NCBI GenBank assembly: GCA_910587555.1
Contig: CAJULV010000038.1
Location: forward strand, 1-39,841
Length of the DNA: 39,841 nt
Reading direction: 5' to 3'
From: an uncultured Acetatifactor sp.
GTDB lineage: Bacteria > Bacillota > Clostridia > Lachnospirales > Lachnospiraceae
Part shown: positions 1-9,751 of the stretch, piece after piece
Layout of the letters: every line of letters starts with the position of its first letter
How positions within the stretch are numbered: the first letter of the stretch is position 1
Notes under the pieces: generated by a model
Database searches by the model: none
The model's input: the letters and a program-made list of their open reading frames with translations, nothing else
Told to the model about the DNA's origin: nothing
Made by a program: the position numbers and the translations under genes

Positions 1-349
1 TGCTTCCCAAAAGCACTTGGGACTATATCGTGCAGTTCTGGTACCTCGATCTTTCTGGGACATCATAGTATAGAATGGATACACCCGAACCCGCATCCCT
101 CTAATAAAGCATTATATAAATCTTCACTTTAATTGCCCACTATTGAAAACCACAATGGAATAATTGTCCTTATCCGGTATTAGCAGCTTTACTGATATCA
201 AAAAGAAACAGGTAACAATCAATTTCCTGTACCTGTTTCTTATTTCCGGCACTTCCATCTGCCATGCTGAACCATCCGTCCTTCGTCCATGCCTTTTTGT
301 ATAGCTGCTCCTCTTCCAGGAATGCACGTCAACTCCGGTACTAACAGCC
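1..349. other. Gene-poor left edge
   Basis: I see no convincing gene here. A 6-bp perfect hairpin (TCCCAA/TTGGGA) lies at 5-22, and the GH43-operon terminator at 203-241. A short minus-strand open frame at about 160-330 reads like protein (it contains KKAWTKDGWFSMADG) but has no start codon with a ribosome binding site and runs into the terminator. It could be a relic of a gene that once followed the GH43. Confidence 0.4.
196..241 (-). terminator. Rho-independent terminator of the GH43 operon
   Basis: A perfect 12-bp inverted repeat (AAGAAACAGGTA at 203-214 and TACCTGTTTCTT at 230-241) encloses a 15-nt loop. Read on the minus strand the second arm runs into a T-tract (TTCTTTTTGAT). It lies about 110 nt beyond the GH43 stop codon, so it would end the transcript that starts upstream of the GPH transporter. 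The stem is AU-rich, so termination may be partial. Confidence 0.7.
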
Positions 350-1753
350 TTACACCATGTCCTCTACCCGCCACTTATTTTTCCATTCTATCAGAACGCG
401 GCCCTGCGGATACCGCTCACACGGCGCTTCTATCCGAATCGGCAGCCACACATAATCCGCCATGGAAGTATCTGCCTCTTCCAATACATTCGCGGCATAC
501 ATCTCCCGGCGTTCCTCGTCTGTGGCCTGATAATTTTGCGGTTCATAGCTACTTGCAATCACTCTGGTAAACAGATCCGCAATCCTTGCATCCACCATGT
601 AGGCCGGAACCCAGCGGTCTGCCATGGCTATAAAGCAGTTTTCTTTTCCTTCTACTTTGAAGATTTTTGAAATCTGGCTGTTAAAAGATGCATTGGAACT
701 ATCCTGCACATGCGGATTGCCAAGACTGGCAAATTCTTTCTCCCAGCCATCAGACACCGCTGCGTCACTCTTATTCGGAATGTAGCCTGTCATACCGCTT
801 GTCACCATATACTTCCTGCCGTCTGCTTCAAACAGCGCCGGCGCCTCGCGCGTAAAAGGCGGTGTAAGGTTCCGGTAGCTCATTGTCACTTCTTTTTCCG
901 CCTGCAGATAATTATCTGAAAGTTCCATACAAAGCATGGATGCATGATCCGCGTCAAAATAAATATAACCTTTTTGACTTTCTTCATCCACAATCAAATC
1001 AAAATCCCCTGCTTTGTGCCCGCCCGGATTGTACAGATTCTCTACCGGCACATATGGTCCGAGCAGTTTATCCGCCTGCCAGATGGTAAAAGCCGCTTCC
1101 GGTCCGGAAAGCTTGATCCAACAGACATACTTTCCCGTCTTTTGACACTTTATAATATGCGGACGGTCTACACGTTTGGCAGGAAACAGCGCGCAGTTGG
1201 GGTCATCCAGCACCGGCGGAATCAGGTAGCCTAAATCTTCCCAATTATAAAGGTCTTTCGAAGCATAAACTTTCAATCCCCATGTCCAGATACCATTTTT
1301 GCCGTCTGTATGCGCCTTATTTTCACCGTACCAGTAATATACGCCGTCCTCATAATATACCGCTCCGCCGTGTGCCTGAATACGTTCGCCTTTCGTGTCC
1401 ATCCACGGCTGTCCCGGATAAATCGCATCCTGCACATGTGCGGCTTTCTCTTCCCCTGCCTTTTCTTTCTCTTTTTCCGCAATCTCATGGAAATATTGAA
1501 TTAATTTCGCCTCGGACGGGCTGATGGCATTTTCCGGCGTATTCAGTTCCTGCAGCGCCTCATCCAGCTTAGCAAGAATGGCTTCTGCCCGGGGCATCCT
1601 CGAATACCGCACCATCTGTTCCACCGACAGTTTTACTGCCTGTGTGTTTCCTGCCGCTCTCTCTAAAAGTCCCGGCAGATACTGACCCAGAATCCGCACC
1701 GCCTTTTCATTTTCCAGCAGATGCTCTATTTTCATGCTCACATTGTAAACCAT
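350..1753 (-). CDS. GH43-family glycosidase with N-terminal helical module
   Basis: Predicted cytoplasmic glycoside hydrolase of 467 residues; no signal peptide. The five-bladed propeller starts around residue 115. The segments QAHGGAVYYEDGVYYWYGE (127-143), RPHI (197-200), GDFDLI (249-254) and TREAPALF (301-308, E303 the likely general acid) match the GH43 branch that includes exo-beta-1,3-galactanases. That branch is known to lack the usual catalytic Asp near the N-terminus, and here the position reads QAHGG, so a galactan-type substrate is a reasonable guess but unproven. Residues 7-70 are an extra helical segment (SVEQMVRYS, LDEALQEL) that resembles the C-terminus of the GH2 two genes upstream. 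The start has GGGAG seven bases upstream. It is the last gene of the operon, 68 bp after the GH3 stop. Confidence 0.85.
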   Translation of the reverse strand: MVYNVSMKIEHLLENEKAVRILGQYLPGLLERAAGNTQAVKLSVEQMVRYSRMPRAEAILAKLDEALQELNTPENAISPSEAKLIQYFHEIAEKEKEKAGEEKAAHVQDAIYPGQPWMDTKGERIQAHGGAVYYEDGVYYWYGENKAHTDGKNGIWTWGLKVYASKDLYNWEDLGYLIPPVLDDPNCALFPAKRVDRPHIIKCQKTGKYVCWIKLSGPEAAFTIWQADKLLGPYVPVENLYNPGGHKAGDFDLIVDEESQKGYIYFDADHASMLCMELSDNYLQAEKEVTMSYRNLTPPFTREAPALFEADGRKYMVTSGMTGYIPNKSDAAVSDGWEKEFASLGNPHVQDSSNASFNSQISKIFKVEGKENCFIAMADRWVPAYMVDARIADLFTRVIASSYEPQNYQATDEERREMYAANVLEEADTSMADYVWLPIRIEAPCERYPQGRVLIEWKNKWRVEDMV

Positions 1754-1821
1754 TATGATATCTCCCGTTAAAGTCCATCTAAAATCGCTGAGAAACCTCT
1801 TGACGTTCCCCAGCCGGACTG

Positions 1822-4314
1822 TTACTTAGTCTCATTCAGTCCGATTATGGTGTTTGCACGGATGATTTTCATGATACGTGCCGCGCTGCGCTTCAAATCT
1901 TCCCGTTTTACCACTCCGCTCTGTATGCCGGCAAGAAGCGCTTCCACCTGGTCATCCCTGCCCGGCATCACAAGGTCGCACTGAGAAGCATGTGCCTTTT
2001 GTATATCACCGCTGGCCGGCTTGGTACAGTCCGCACGATCTGCCTTCATGGCATCCCAATCTGACATCACCACCCCTTCAAAGCCCCATTCATTCCGCAA
2101 TACCTTCCCCAACAGGTCGTAATTGTTTGTACAGTAAACACCGTTGATTTTATTATAAGCCGCCATGACCGTCATTGGCGCCGCCTCTTTTACCGCAATC
2201 TCAAATCCTCTTAAATATAATTCCCGAAGAGTACGCTCCGTCATGTTGGAAGAGGACATATTTCTCTCCAGCTCACAGTTATTTGCCGCAAAGTGCTTGA
2301 CACTCATTCCTTTTCCGGGATGCTTCTGCACACCTTTCACAACAGCTGCCGCCATTTTCCCCGAAACAAGCGGATCCTCCGAATAGTATTCAAATGTGCG
2401 CCCGCAAAGCGGATTGCGGTGAATGTTCATTCCCGGCGCCAGCCATACGGTGACGCCAAAGGCTTCCATTTCCGCTCCGACACCATCTCCAACCGTTTCC
2501 AGAAGTTCTGTGTCGAATGTCTGCGCCAAAAGCTGGGAACATGGCCAGGCAGTGGCGTACTGGTAATGAACGATACCATCTGCAGGTTCGGCCATCTGGC
2601 TCATCAGCGCCACCCGGCTGGATCCGAACAGATACCGCTTATAAGATTCCAGGGTTTCCGCAACTTTTGCCGCTTTCGTACTGCCATCCGGCATCTCCAC
2701 CACCTGACTGGTGAGATTCAGTCCTGCCGGACCATCCGATAAAATCACATTGGGAATGCCAAGTTCTTCATACAGCTTCTGTGTGGTGGAGCCGGATGCC
2801 CCCATAGCCTCCACCTGCAGGCCTTTCGCAGATGTTCCGGCTCCGACTGCCAGCCGTACCAGCTGCTCTGCCGTCATTTCGTCCGCAAGCGGGTCTGATT
2901 CTTCCGGCGTTTGATATTGATGTGCGATCATCTCCGGCAGGTAGTCATCCAATACCAGTACCGGAATTTCGCCCACAGCCTCTTCCTGCCGTTTCGGCGG
3001 CTGTATTTCTTCAATCGGATGCAGCGGCGGACAAATATTTTCGCATTGTTCCAGAACAGCTTCCTTTTTCAGCGTCAGCACAGCCACCGGCACATTTCGG
3101 TTAGAAGCGTTTCCGAGCCGCAGGAGATACCCGCCGCTTCGCAGCATCCAGACCGCCCTGTCCTCCTCATAGCAGGCAAGCTCTTTCATGGGCACATACA
3201 GCATCAGCTCCTGCCTTTCACCGGGCTGCAGTTCCTTCGTCTTCGCAAAAGCAATCAGACGCTGTTTTTCCGCTCCCGTTCCAAAGGGAACGGATGCATA
3301 CAGCTGAATAACTTCTTTGCCTGATACCCTGCCTGTATTTTGGGCATTTACATGAATTTTCACGGCGCCCTTTTCCAATTCCGCCGCTTTGAACGCGATG
3401 TCAAATGTCGTATAACTGCATCCATAACCAAAGGCATACCGGGGTTTTACTCCGAAAGTGTCAAAAAAACGGTAACCTACATAAATCCCTTCCTTATATT
3501 CCTGATTGTATTTATCTTTTCCAAGATAGGAATAAGTGGTATTTGACGGCAGATCCTCAAACCGATATGCCCAGGACGTTGCCAGCTTTCCCGAAAAATT
3601 TGTCCTTCCCGAAAGCACATCTGCCAGCGCATTTCCTCCCTCTTCTCCGCCCTGCACAAAATACACCAAAGCACTGACATGAAGCGTATCCAAAAAGGAA
3701 ACATCAATGACACCGCCCGCATTGATCACTACCACCAGATTCCGGTACGATTTCGACACCATCTCCAGGTTTTCCTTTTCCACATCATCCAGACGATAAT
3801 CCCCCTGTTTATCCTCCCTGTCATTCCCCTCTCCCGCCTGCCTTGCCAGTACATAAACGGCGGTGTCACAATCTGAATTTTCCACATCTTCCCTGGTGAC
3901 CGGAACTCCTGTCGGATGTTCAAACGGCGTTATCATTCTTAAAATCTTATAAAATTCACGGATTCCCTCTACTCTTTTTTCCTGCTCCAGGCGATAGCTT
4001 TCATAAGTATCCGCATAAAATTTATCAAAGCGATCCAGCCATTTTCTTGTGGTAATCTCATAACCGGCGGCTTCCAAACCTTCCGCGATCGTCACGCTGT
4101 AACGCTCGCGCACAGCGCCAGAACCCGTGCCGCCTTTGACTGTCATGCGCGCGCCGGAGCCATAAAGGGCAATCCTTTTTTCCTTTAAGGGCAGTGTCCC
4201 GTCATTTTCCAGAAGAACAAACCCTTCCGCAGCCGCTTTCCGCGCCAGAGCACGGTTTTTCAGCTCCAGCTCGGATGGGGTTTTGGTATGACTTCCTTTT
4301 AAAATGGTTTTCAT
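1822..4314 (-). CDS. GH3 beta-glycosidase, domain-permuted
   Basis: Intracellular family 3 glycosidase of 830 residues. The domain order is reversed relative to most GH3 enzymes. The alpha/beta sandwich domain comes first (EGFVLLENDGTLPL at 30-43, SGARMTVKGGTGSG near 53-66, QGGEEGGNALADVLSG), then a fibronectin-like domain (GKEVIQLYAS), then the TIM barrel (LSDGPAGLN, GMNIHRNPLCGRTFEYYSED, KHFAANNCE, VVMSDW). D752 in MSDW is the expected nucleophile. This permuted arrangement is known from rumen and gut Clostridia beta-glucosidases. I place the start at ATG 4314 because GGAGG sits eight bases upstream; the GTG at 4332 overlaps that ribosome binding site. It starts 25 bp after the GH2 stop, so the two are cotranscribed. 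The exact substrate (beta-glucoside, xyloside or galactoside) cannot be read. Confidence 0.9.
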   Translation of the reverse strand: MKTILKGSHTKTPSELELKNRALARKAAAEGFVLLENDGTLPLKEKRIALYGSGARMTVKGGTGSGAVRERYSVTIAEGLEAAGYEITTRKWLDRFDKFYADTYESYRLEQEKRVEGIREFYKILRMITPFEHPTGVPVTREDVENSDCDTAVYVLARQAGEGNDREDKQGDYRLDDVEKENLEMVSKSYRNLVVVINAGGVIDVSFLDTLHVSALVYFVQGGEEGGNALADVLSGRTNFSGKLATSWAYRFEDLPSNTTYSYLGKDKYNQEYKEGIYVGYRFFDTFGVKPRYAFGYGCSYTTFDIAFKAAELEKGAVKIHVNAQNTGRVSGKEVIQLYASVPFGTGAEKQRLIAFAKTKELQPGERQELMLYVPMKELACYEEDRAVWMLRSGGYLLRLGNASNRNVPVAVLTLKKEAVLEQCENICPPLHPIEEIQPPKRQEEAVGEIPVLVLDDYLPEMIAHQYQTPEESDPLADEMTAEQLVRLAVGAGTSAKGLQVEAMGASGSTTQKLYEELGIPNVILSDGPAGLNLTSQVVEMPDGSTKAAKVAETLESYKRYLFGSSRVALMSQMAEPADGIVHYQYATAWPCSQLLAQTFDTELLETVGDGVGAEMEAFGVTVWLAPGMNIHRNPLCGRTFEYYSEDPLVSGKMAAAVVKGVQKHPGKGMSVKHFAANNCELERNMSSSNMTERTLRELYLRGFEIAVKEAAPMTVMAAYNKINGVYCTNNYDLLGKVLRNEWGFEGVVMSDWDAMKADRADCTKPASGDIQKAHASQCDLVMPGRDDQVEALLAGIQSGVVKREDLKRSAARIMKIIRANTIIGLNETK

Positions 4315-4339
4315 ACTGCTTTCCTCCCTCACTATTTTC

Positions 4340-6550
4340 CTATCGCTTCTCTATCTTCTGCAGCGCCTCATTCAGCGCCGTAATCTGTTCCTGCTTAATT
4401 GCAGGTCCCGCCATTTTTAAAATGCTTTCCAACGTCATTCCGGCCATCATTTTTTCCAGATTGGCATTGCCGGAAGCGGCCTTTGCCACATCTCCCCGGG
4501 ATGCCCTTGCGGCGTCCATCATTCGTCCGACAATTGCCGCCGACTTCGGATTCTGCATCAGGATCCCCATCGTATCTTTGATGGAAAAGCAGTCCGGCCT
4601 GAATGTATCCGCATCAAACCAGTTGACCACTGCCTCTTTTTCCAGCATACTGTACTGCGGATCGGCCTTTTCCGCTTTTCGGATGACCATCGTATCCTTC
4701 TCTCCGCCTGCCATTGCAGCAATCTCATGTTCACCATTTAACGCTATCCTGAAGTTGAATACCCTGCTGCCTGTCAGCGTCTGATATTCCCTGCCGTCCA
4801 CAAGAAGCGTCACACTGGATTGATTGGAATAGACTTTCACTGTCGTTTCCGCCTGTTCCCGGTTTACATAACGTTTTCCGCAAAGATGTACAAAGGGCTC
4901 ACTGCTCCACGCCGCCTTGTACAGATAAAAAGCATCCTTCTTTACTCTGCGGTCAAAGGTCACCAGACCCTTCTGGTTTTCTCCGTGCCTGCCGCCCTCG
5001 TCCCTGCCGTCCGCGGCAAAATCAAACATATTCCAGACATATGTTGCCCACAGATAAGGACGTTCTTCAATACATTGCAGCAGATGTTCATGGTAAACAC
5101 ATTGATAGCTTTCCGTATAATCTCCCTTTTCTGGGTTCTCTGCCTGATATTGGGGATTGGCGTCCGCGCCATACTCGGAAAAGCCGATGATACGCCCCGG
5201 AAATTTTGCATGATATTCATCAAAGAAACTGTCGTTTTGCGGCAGTTCTCCCAGATACCAGCCAAAATACAGGTTATAACTGTTAACATCCGCGATCTCT
5301 GTCATCGGACTGTCTGTCTCCAGCATAAATGCATGCGCCATAGCGGTGGGGCGCGCAGCATCCATTTTATGGCATAAATCATTTAATGTACGATGATTTT
5401 CCATCATATCCTCCGTCACGCTGCCGCCTGCCGTGATCTCATTGGACAGTCCCCAACAGATAACGGATGGATGATTGTAACACTGTGTGATCAGCTCACG
5501 CATCTGAGTCAGGGTATTCTCCCTTCCGCCCGGCATATGCGCCGTAATATAGGGAATTTCCGCCCACACCACCATGCCGTATTCGTCCGCCAGATCATAA
5601 AATTCCTGAGCATGCTGATAATGAGCCAGCCTGATGGTATTGGCGCCGATTTCTTTTATTAATTCCATATCTTCGCGATGCATTTCATCAGTAAGCGCAT
5701 TCCCTGCTCCCTTGCGGTCCTGATGTCTGGACACGCCGCGCAGAGGATACTCCCTGCCGTTTAACAAAAATCCGCTTTCCGGGTCAAAGCCAAAAGTCCG
5801 GCAGCCCATCCTGCTGCTGATTTCGTCCTTTATGATGCCGCCGCAGATCAGCTCCGCCTTTACCTGATACAAAAACGGATCTTCCACACCGTTCCACAAA
5901 TGAACCTGAGGAATCGTGATTTCCGCCTTCGCATAACCCTCCGCCGCCAGCGCCTGCACCTTATACATATGTCCGTCTCCGATGACGGTAAATCGTACCT
6001 TTTCCCCGCCTGTCTGCCATGTTTCCAGAGTCACCACCGCCTGGTTCCCGTCCACCTTCGGCGTAATCTTCATCCCGGGGGTTCCGTCCTTCACCAGTTC
6101 AAAATGCTCCTCTGATACTGTAATGAGACGCACCCCCCGGTACAGTCCGCCATAAAAGGTAAAATCCGCTTTCTGGGGATAAACAGTATCGTTCACACTG
6201 TTATCCACCGCCACACAGAGCAGATTCTCCTCCCGCAGTTCCTGCGTGATGTCCACACGGAAAGCAGAATAGCCGCCTTCATGGTGCGCCAGATGTTTTC
6301 CGTTCAAGTATACATCGGCCGTCATGGCTGCCCCGGGGAATTCCAGCACAGCCCTGCCGTCAGACTGCGGCCTGCCAAATTGTCTGCAGTACATTGCCGT
6401 GCCCCGCCAATAGTCGTTTCCGCCGTCCTGTCCGTCCTCCGCATTCCATGTGTGGGGCAGTGTCACTGCCTCCCAGTCCGGCAATTCTGCCGGAACCCGG
6501 GAGGTTTTTTCAAAACGCCAGTTGTCGTTAAAATCTACTGTTTTTCGCAT
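4340..6550 (-). CDS. GH2 beta-galactosidase/beta-glucuronidase-like, C-terminal helical module
   Basis: Family 2 glycosidase of 736 residues without signal peptide, so it should act on imported oligosaccharides. It has the sugar-binding jelly roll (residues 1-150), an Ig-like domain (about 155-255) and the TIM barrel from about 260. E371 in CWGLSNE is the predicted acid/base and E459 in GFSEYGAD the nucleophile. After the barrel and a short beta domain, the last ~82 residues (DNA 4343-4588) form a non-catalytic helical segment containing NPKSAAIVGRMM, LEKMMAGMTLESILKM and ALNEALQKIEKR. That segment resembles the N-terminal module of the GH43 and a frameshifted tail of the glycerate kinase at 11807-11881. 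The start has GGAG eight bases upstream. It lies 32 bp after the transporter stop. Confidence 0.9.
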   Translation of the reverse strand: MRKTVDFNDNWRFEKTSRVPAELPDWEAVTLPHTWNAEDGQDGGNDYWRGTAMYCRQFGRPQSDGRAVLEFPGAAMTADVYLNGKHLAHHEGGYSAFRVDITQELREENLLCVAVDNSVNDTVYPQKADFTFYGGLYRGVRLITVSEEHFELVKDGTPGMKITPKVDGNQAVVTLETWQTGGEKVRFTVIGDGHMYKVQALAAEGYAKAEITIPQVHLWNGVEDPFLYQVKAELICGGIIKDEISSRMGCRTFGFDPESGFLLNGREYPLRGVSRHQDRKGAGNALTDEMHREDMELIKEIGANTIRLAHYQHAQEFYDLADEYGMVVWAEIPYITAHMPGGRENTLTQMRELITQCYNHPSVICWGLSNEITAGGSVTEDMMENHRTLNDLCHKMDAARPTAMAHAFMLETDSPMTEIADVNSYNLYFGWYLGELPQNDSFFDEYHAKFPGRIIGFSEYGADANPQYQAENPEKGDYTESYQCVYHEHLLQCIEERPYLWATYVWNMFDFAADGRDEGGRHGENQKGLVTFDRRVKKDAFYLYKAAWSSEPFVHLCGKRYVNREQAETTVKVYSNQSSVTLLVDGREYQTLTGSRVFNFRIALNGEHEIAAMAGGEKDTMVIRKAEKADPQYSMLEKEAVVNWFDADTFRPDCFSIKDTMGILMQNPKSAAIVGRMMDAARASRGDVAKAASGNANLEKMMAGMTLESILKMAGPAIKQEQITALNEALQKIEKR

Positions 6551-6582
6551 ATAACAATCTCCGTCTCATTGAAACTATCTTA

Positions 6583-8355
6583 CTATTTTCCCTCTTTTTT
6601 TCTGGCTTTTGCTTCCGCTTTCGCCTTCTTCGCCGCTATCTTTTCCAGGGCTTTGCGATTCTCCGTCTCAAAATCCAGTCCTTTCTTCGCGCATTTCTCT
6701 TTCAGCTCACTCACCCGGATTTCTTCCGCCATACGGTCAGCATCTTCACGCTCCCGACGCTCCAATTCTTCCGCAGGTATGTACTCAATTCCCCTTGCCC
6801 TGCATTCCGCCACATGGCGTTCCTGCAGTTCTCTGGATATCCTCGGCATGTCATCCTCAAGCTTAAACACAAAACAGAACATAAAGAATACAATTATGCC
6901 AATAATGATATAACTTCCCTGATAAGCCATATTGATCCAATTTGTAGCAGATGCCGCCTGATCGGCATAAAGCGCGATATTCCCATCTGTCCCAATCTGC
7001 TGAGGCTGCATATAACCGCTGACCATCAGCCCCAGATTAAAGATTCCCTGGGCGATGCCAACGGCAAACATCATAACCGCGCTGACAAAACCGCCGGTAA
7101 TCCCATCTGCGCGAATCTTTGTTTTCCATTCCACCTGATCGATCACATCTCCCATAAAGGATAACATCATGTAACTAAACGCAATATTACCAATCGCCGC
7201 AAGTGCTGTCCCTGCATAAATCATTGTTCCGCTGCCGGCGCTCATAAATGCCATAATCGAACCTACGACTGTCAGAACCGACATTGTCCATATTGTCTTT
7301 GTCCGCCCGAATCTTTTCGTTAACGGCAGCATCAGCAGGATACCCGGTCCCATTGGCGATAACGCAATCATCTGAAACTTCGCCTGAATCGCCCCCACAT
7401 TGCCGTACGCATTTCCGTTTACCACCCAGCCTGAATAATAAATCAGCGAAATATTCCGAATATTGGTCAAAATTTCCGTAAGCAGAAAGATAATCACAAG
7501 CAGGATCCAATATTTACTTTTCAGGCAGGCTTTGAACTGAACCCACATTCCTTCTTCCCGGTGGATTTCTTCTTTATTCCTTTCCGCATTTGCGACTCCG
7601 CTTTGATTACGGCGTTCTTCCGTGACACGTTCGCGGGTGTAAAAATACTGTACAAATGTAGTGCACACACCGATCAATGCCATAATTGACATGCTCAGCA
7701 GATACCCCTGTGCATTGTTGCCATTGACCATTTTGCAGACCGATGCCAGGATCATCGGGAAAAGAATGGAAACCAGCCCCGTTCCTACATTGACCACGAT
7801 TCTTGCCGCAACCGCCAGATTTTTACGCTGATTCACATTCCTTGTGGAAACCGGCGCCGTCAATTCTTTTGCCATATTCCACATCGTAAAGGAAACGCTA
7901 TAATAGAGATTAAATGCCACCATGATCCAGATGGCCTGATGCACAGGCTTTGTAAATGGCATCCAGAACAAAAGGATGACGCTGACAAACACAAACGGCG
8001 TGGATATCAAAAGCCATGGACGCACTTTTCCCTGTCTGCAGGTGGTAGAATCAATGATCTTCGCCATAACAAGATTCGTCACTGCGTCAATGAGCTTGCT
8101 GAATACCGGAAACAGCACCATAAAAGACGCTATCCACGCACCCTTTGTGGAGTCAAATCCGATGACATCCGTAAGGTACTGGTTGAAATAGCTGTTCACA
8201 ATAGAACTTGTCATTGCCATTCCCCATATACCCAGGACATACCCCAGCCACAATTCCTTTCGGGTGGTGTTCTGTGATCTGATGCGGGAATCCCATTTCG
8301 AACCGCTGAACGCATTTGCCAGCAGTCCTTTTTTTGCAGTTGCCTGTGTACTCAT
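6583..8355 (-). CDS. GPH-family sugar:cation symporter with charged cytoplasmic tail
   Basis: Membrane importer of 590 residues in the glycoside-pentoside-hexuronide family (MFS_2). The first ~495 residues hold about twelve hydrophobic segments and include FNQYLTDVIG, the RQGKVRPW loop and the MGDVIDQVEWKT segment, typical of GPH carriers. Family members are about 450-500 residues; the surplus is a highly charged tail (498-590) with GIEYIPAEELERRE and DFETENRKALEK, ending in Ala/Lys repeats. The same tail is found on the second GPH carrier at 17512-19281. I chose ATG 8355 because AGGAGG lies five bases upstream; an in-frame ATG at 8370 overlaps that site. It is first in the GPH-GH2-GH3-GH43 operon, so it probably imports the oligosaccharide those enzymes degrade. 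Confidence 0.9.
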   Translation of the reverse strand: MSTQATAKKGLLANAFSGSKWDSRIRSQNTTRKELWLGYVLGIWGMAMTSSIVNSYFNQYLTDVIGFDSTKGAWIASFMVLFPVFSKLIDAVTNLVMAKIIDSTTCRQGKVRPWLLISTPFVFVSVILLFWMPFTKPVHQAIWIMVAFNLYYSVSFTMWNMAKELTAPVSTRNVNQRKNLAVAARIVVNVGTGLVSILFPMILASVCKMVNGNNAQGYLLSMSIMALIGVCTTFVQYFYTRERVTEERRNQSGVANAERNKEEIHREEGMWVQFKACLKSKYWILLVIIFLLTEILTNIRNISLIYYSGWVVNGNAYGNVGAIQAKFQMIALSPMGPGILLMLPLTKRFGRTKTIWTMSVLTVVGSIMAFMSAGSGTMIYAGTALAAIGNIAFSYMMLSFMGDVIDQVEWKTKIRADGITGGFVSAVMMFAVGIAQGIFNLGLMVSGYMQPQQIGTDGNIALYADQAASATNWINMAYQGSYIIIGIIVFFMFCFVFKLEDDMPRISRELQERHVAECRARGIEYIPAEELERREREDADRMAEEIRVSELKEKCAKKGLDFETENRKALEKIAAKKAKAEAKARKKEGK

Positions 8356-8433
8356 AAAAACCTCCTTCATTCATTATATATTTTTTATATTTTTTCACCT
8401 ATAATCCGACATTTTTTAGAAGTTTTCACAATA

Positions 8434-8463
8434 ATTCTAGCAGGCAAATGGAAATCACTGCAA
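8434..8463 (-). promoter_or_regulatory. Candidate sigma-A promoter of the GPH-GH2-GH3-GH43 operon
   Basis: On the minus strand TTGCAG (8458-8463) and TAGAAT (8434-8439) are separated by 18 bp, about 80 bp before the transporter start. It lies directly downstream of the AraC terminator, which fits an independently controlled operon. I could not find clear AraC direct repeats here. Confidence 0.4.
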
Positions 8464-8464
8464 C

Positions 8465-8517
8465 AAAAAATCTGCCATTTAGACAAAAAATTAGTTTTGT
8501 TTTCCATGGCAGATTTT
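8465..8517 (-). terminator. Terminator of the AraC gene
   Basis: A 12-bp perfect outer stem (AAAATCTGCCAT 8467-8478 with ATGGCAGATTTT 8506-8517) encloses an inner 6-bp stem (ACAAAA/TTTTGT). On the minus strand it is followed by a run of T. The stem overlaps the AraC stop codon by two bases. It separates the regulator transcript from the GPH operon downstream on the same strand. Confidence 0.8.
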
Positions 8518-9718
8518 ATAAAAAATGCTTTTCCCTATATTCTACCGGCAGCATCCCGGTATCTTTTTTGAATTGTTCTGTAAAATAACTGCGGGAGCAG
8601 AACCGAAGCCGGTCTGCAATCTCCTGAATGCTGAGATTTGTCGCGCTCAAAAGGCTTCTTGCCTCCCTCATACGGGCCTGACAGATATATGCCTTTATAC
8701 TCATCCCTGTTTCTGCCTTAAACTTTCTGGACAGATAATATTCCGTATAGTCCACATGCTCTGCAAGCACCCTGAGGCTCAGGGAGTCCGAAACATGGGT
8801 ATCAATATAATCACAGCACATCCGCACAGGCTTTGATATTCCCGCCCTCCGCCGCACCTGATTGACCCTTCGTATAAAGTCTTCATACATCGTATGGCTG
8901 ATTGCGGCAATCTGACTGACATTCTGTGCCCTGTCCACGGCTGCGGTATAAGTATCGCTCAATGTATAGGCCCATTCTGATGACAGCCCTCCCTCAATAG
9001 CCGCGCGGGAACACAAGGTGATAAACGCTACCACGGAATACTTGGCCTGCCGCACCGGGTCGGCACACTGCAGGCGGATTCCGGAACTGACACTGCCCGA
9101 CACTGACAGGGCATCATGATAATCCAGATTTCCGGTACGCACCATGTCCAACAGTTTTTTCTCCACAAAAAACGGTGCATGAACCACCCTTTCATCCTCT
9201 GTTTCCTCCCGTTTCTGCCCCTGCCCCGCTTCATAATACACAAAATCACTGGTACGCACTTTTCTTCCCATCACGTAATAGTGCAGGGCAACCGCATGCT
9301 GAAACAGCACATTGATACTGACATAGGGGATATCCTTCACACAATCCAAAACCGCCAGCTTATTCCGAATGCTCAGATTCAGTTTGTCTGCCGCCTGCTC
9401 TACCTCTCTTCTGGCATATTCCCCCGTAAGCACCGGTCCGATTGCAAAAAAGCCCTCCGTCTTTCCCTCCTCATCATGCTTTGCCACTACCGCCCACATG
9501 GTTCCTATGGTATTGCTTATGATAAGAGGCAGCGTTGTCTTCCGTCCATGGCTCAGTATCACTTCCCTGCGGTCTCTGCCCAGCAGAAGCAATCCGTGAA
9601 AATACGGAGCTATACTGTTCGTCGTCAATAAATCCAGCTTCGCGTCATATTCCCACGTCCACAATCCATAGCAGTCCAACAGCATCCGGAAAAAGCTGTC
9701 CCGCACATCATATTCCAT
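8516..9718 (-). CDS. AraC-family transcriptional regulator
   Basis: Regulator of 400 residues. The C-terminal ~100 residues are the two-HTH AraC DNA-binding domain (CDYIDTHVSDSLSLRVLAEH, YLSRKFKAETGMS, IQEIADRLRF, SRSYFTEQFKKDTGMLPVEYRE). The first ~290 residues are a sensory region I cannot assign to a named ligand domain. The same architecture and several matching stretches (SRAAIEGGL versus SRAAVEGGL) occur in the AraC protein at 19514-20722, so the two are paralogs, each next to a GPH transporter. The start has GGAGG eight bases upstream. It begins 33 bp after the TetR stop and may be cotranscribed with it, but the likely target is the adjacent GPH-glycosidase operon. Confidence 0.9.
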   Translation of the reverse strand: MEYDVRDSFFRMLLDCYGLWTWEYDAKLDLLTTNSIAPYFHGLLLLGRDRREVILSHGRKTTLPLIISNTIGTMWAVVAKHDEEGKTEGFFAIGPVLTGEYARREVEQAADKLNLSIRNKLAVLDCVKDIPYVSINVLFQHAVALHYYVMGRKVRTSDFVYYEAGQGQKREETEDERVVHAPFFVEKKLLDMVRTGNLDYHDALSVSGSVSSGIRLQCADPVRQAKYSVVAFITLCSRAAIEGGLSSEWAYTLSDTYTAAVDRAQNVSQIAAISHTMYEDFIRRVNQVRRRAGISKPVRMCCDYIDTHVSDSLSLRVLAEHVDYTEYYLSRKFKAETGMSIKAYICQARMREARSLLSATNLSIQEIADRLRFCSRSYFTEQFKKDTGMLPVEYREKHFL

Positions 9719-9751
9719 CCTTTTACCTCCTTCCGAACCGCCCCTTTTCCT

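Noticed and set aside
124..327. 67-codon minus-strand open frame
   Set aside because: It overlaps the terminator at 203-241, has no ribosome binding site and no recognisable domain.
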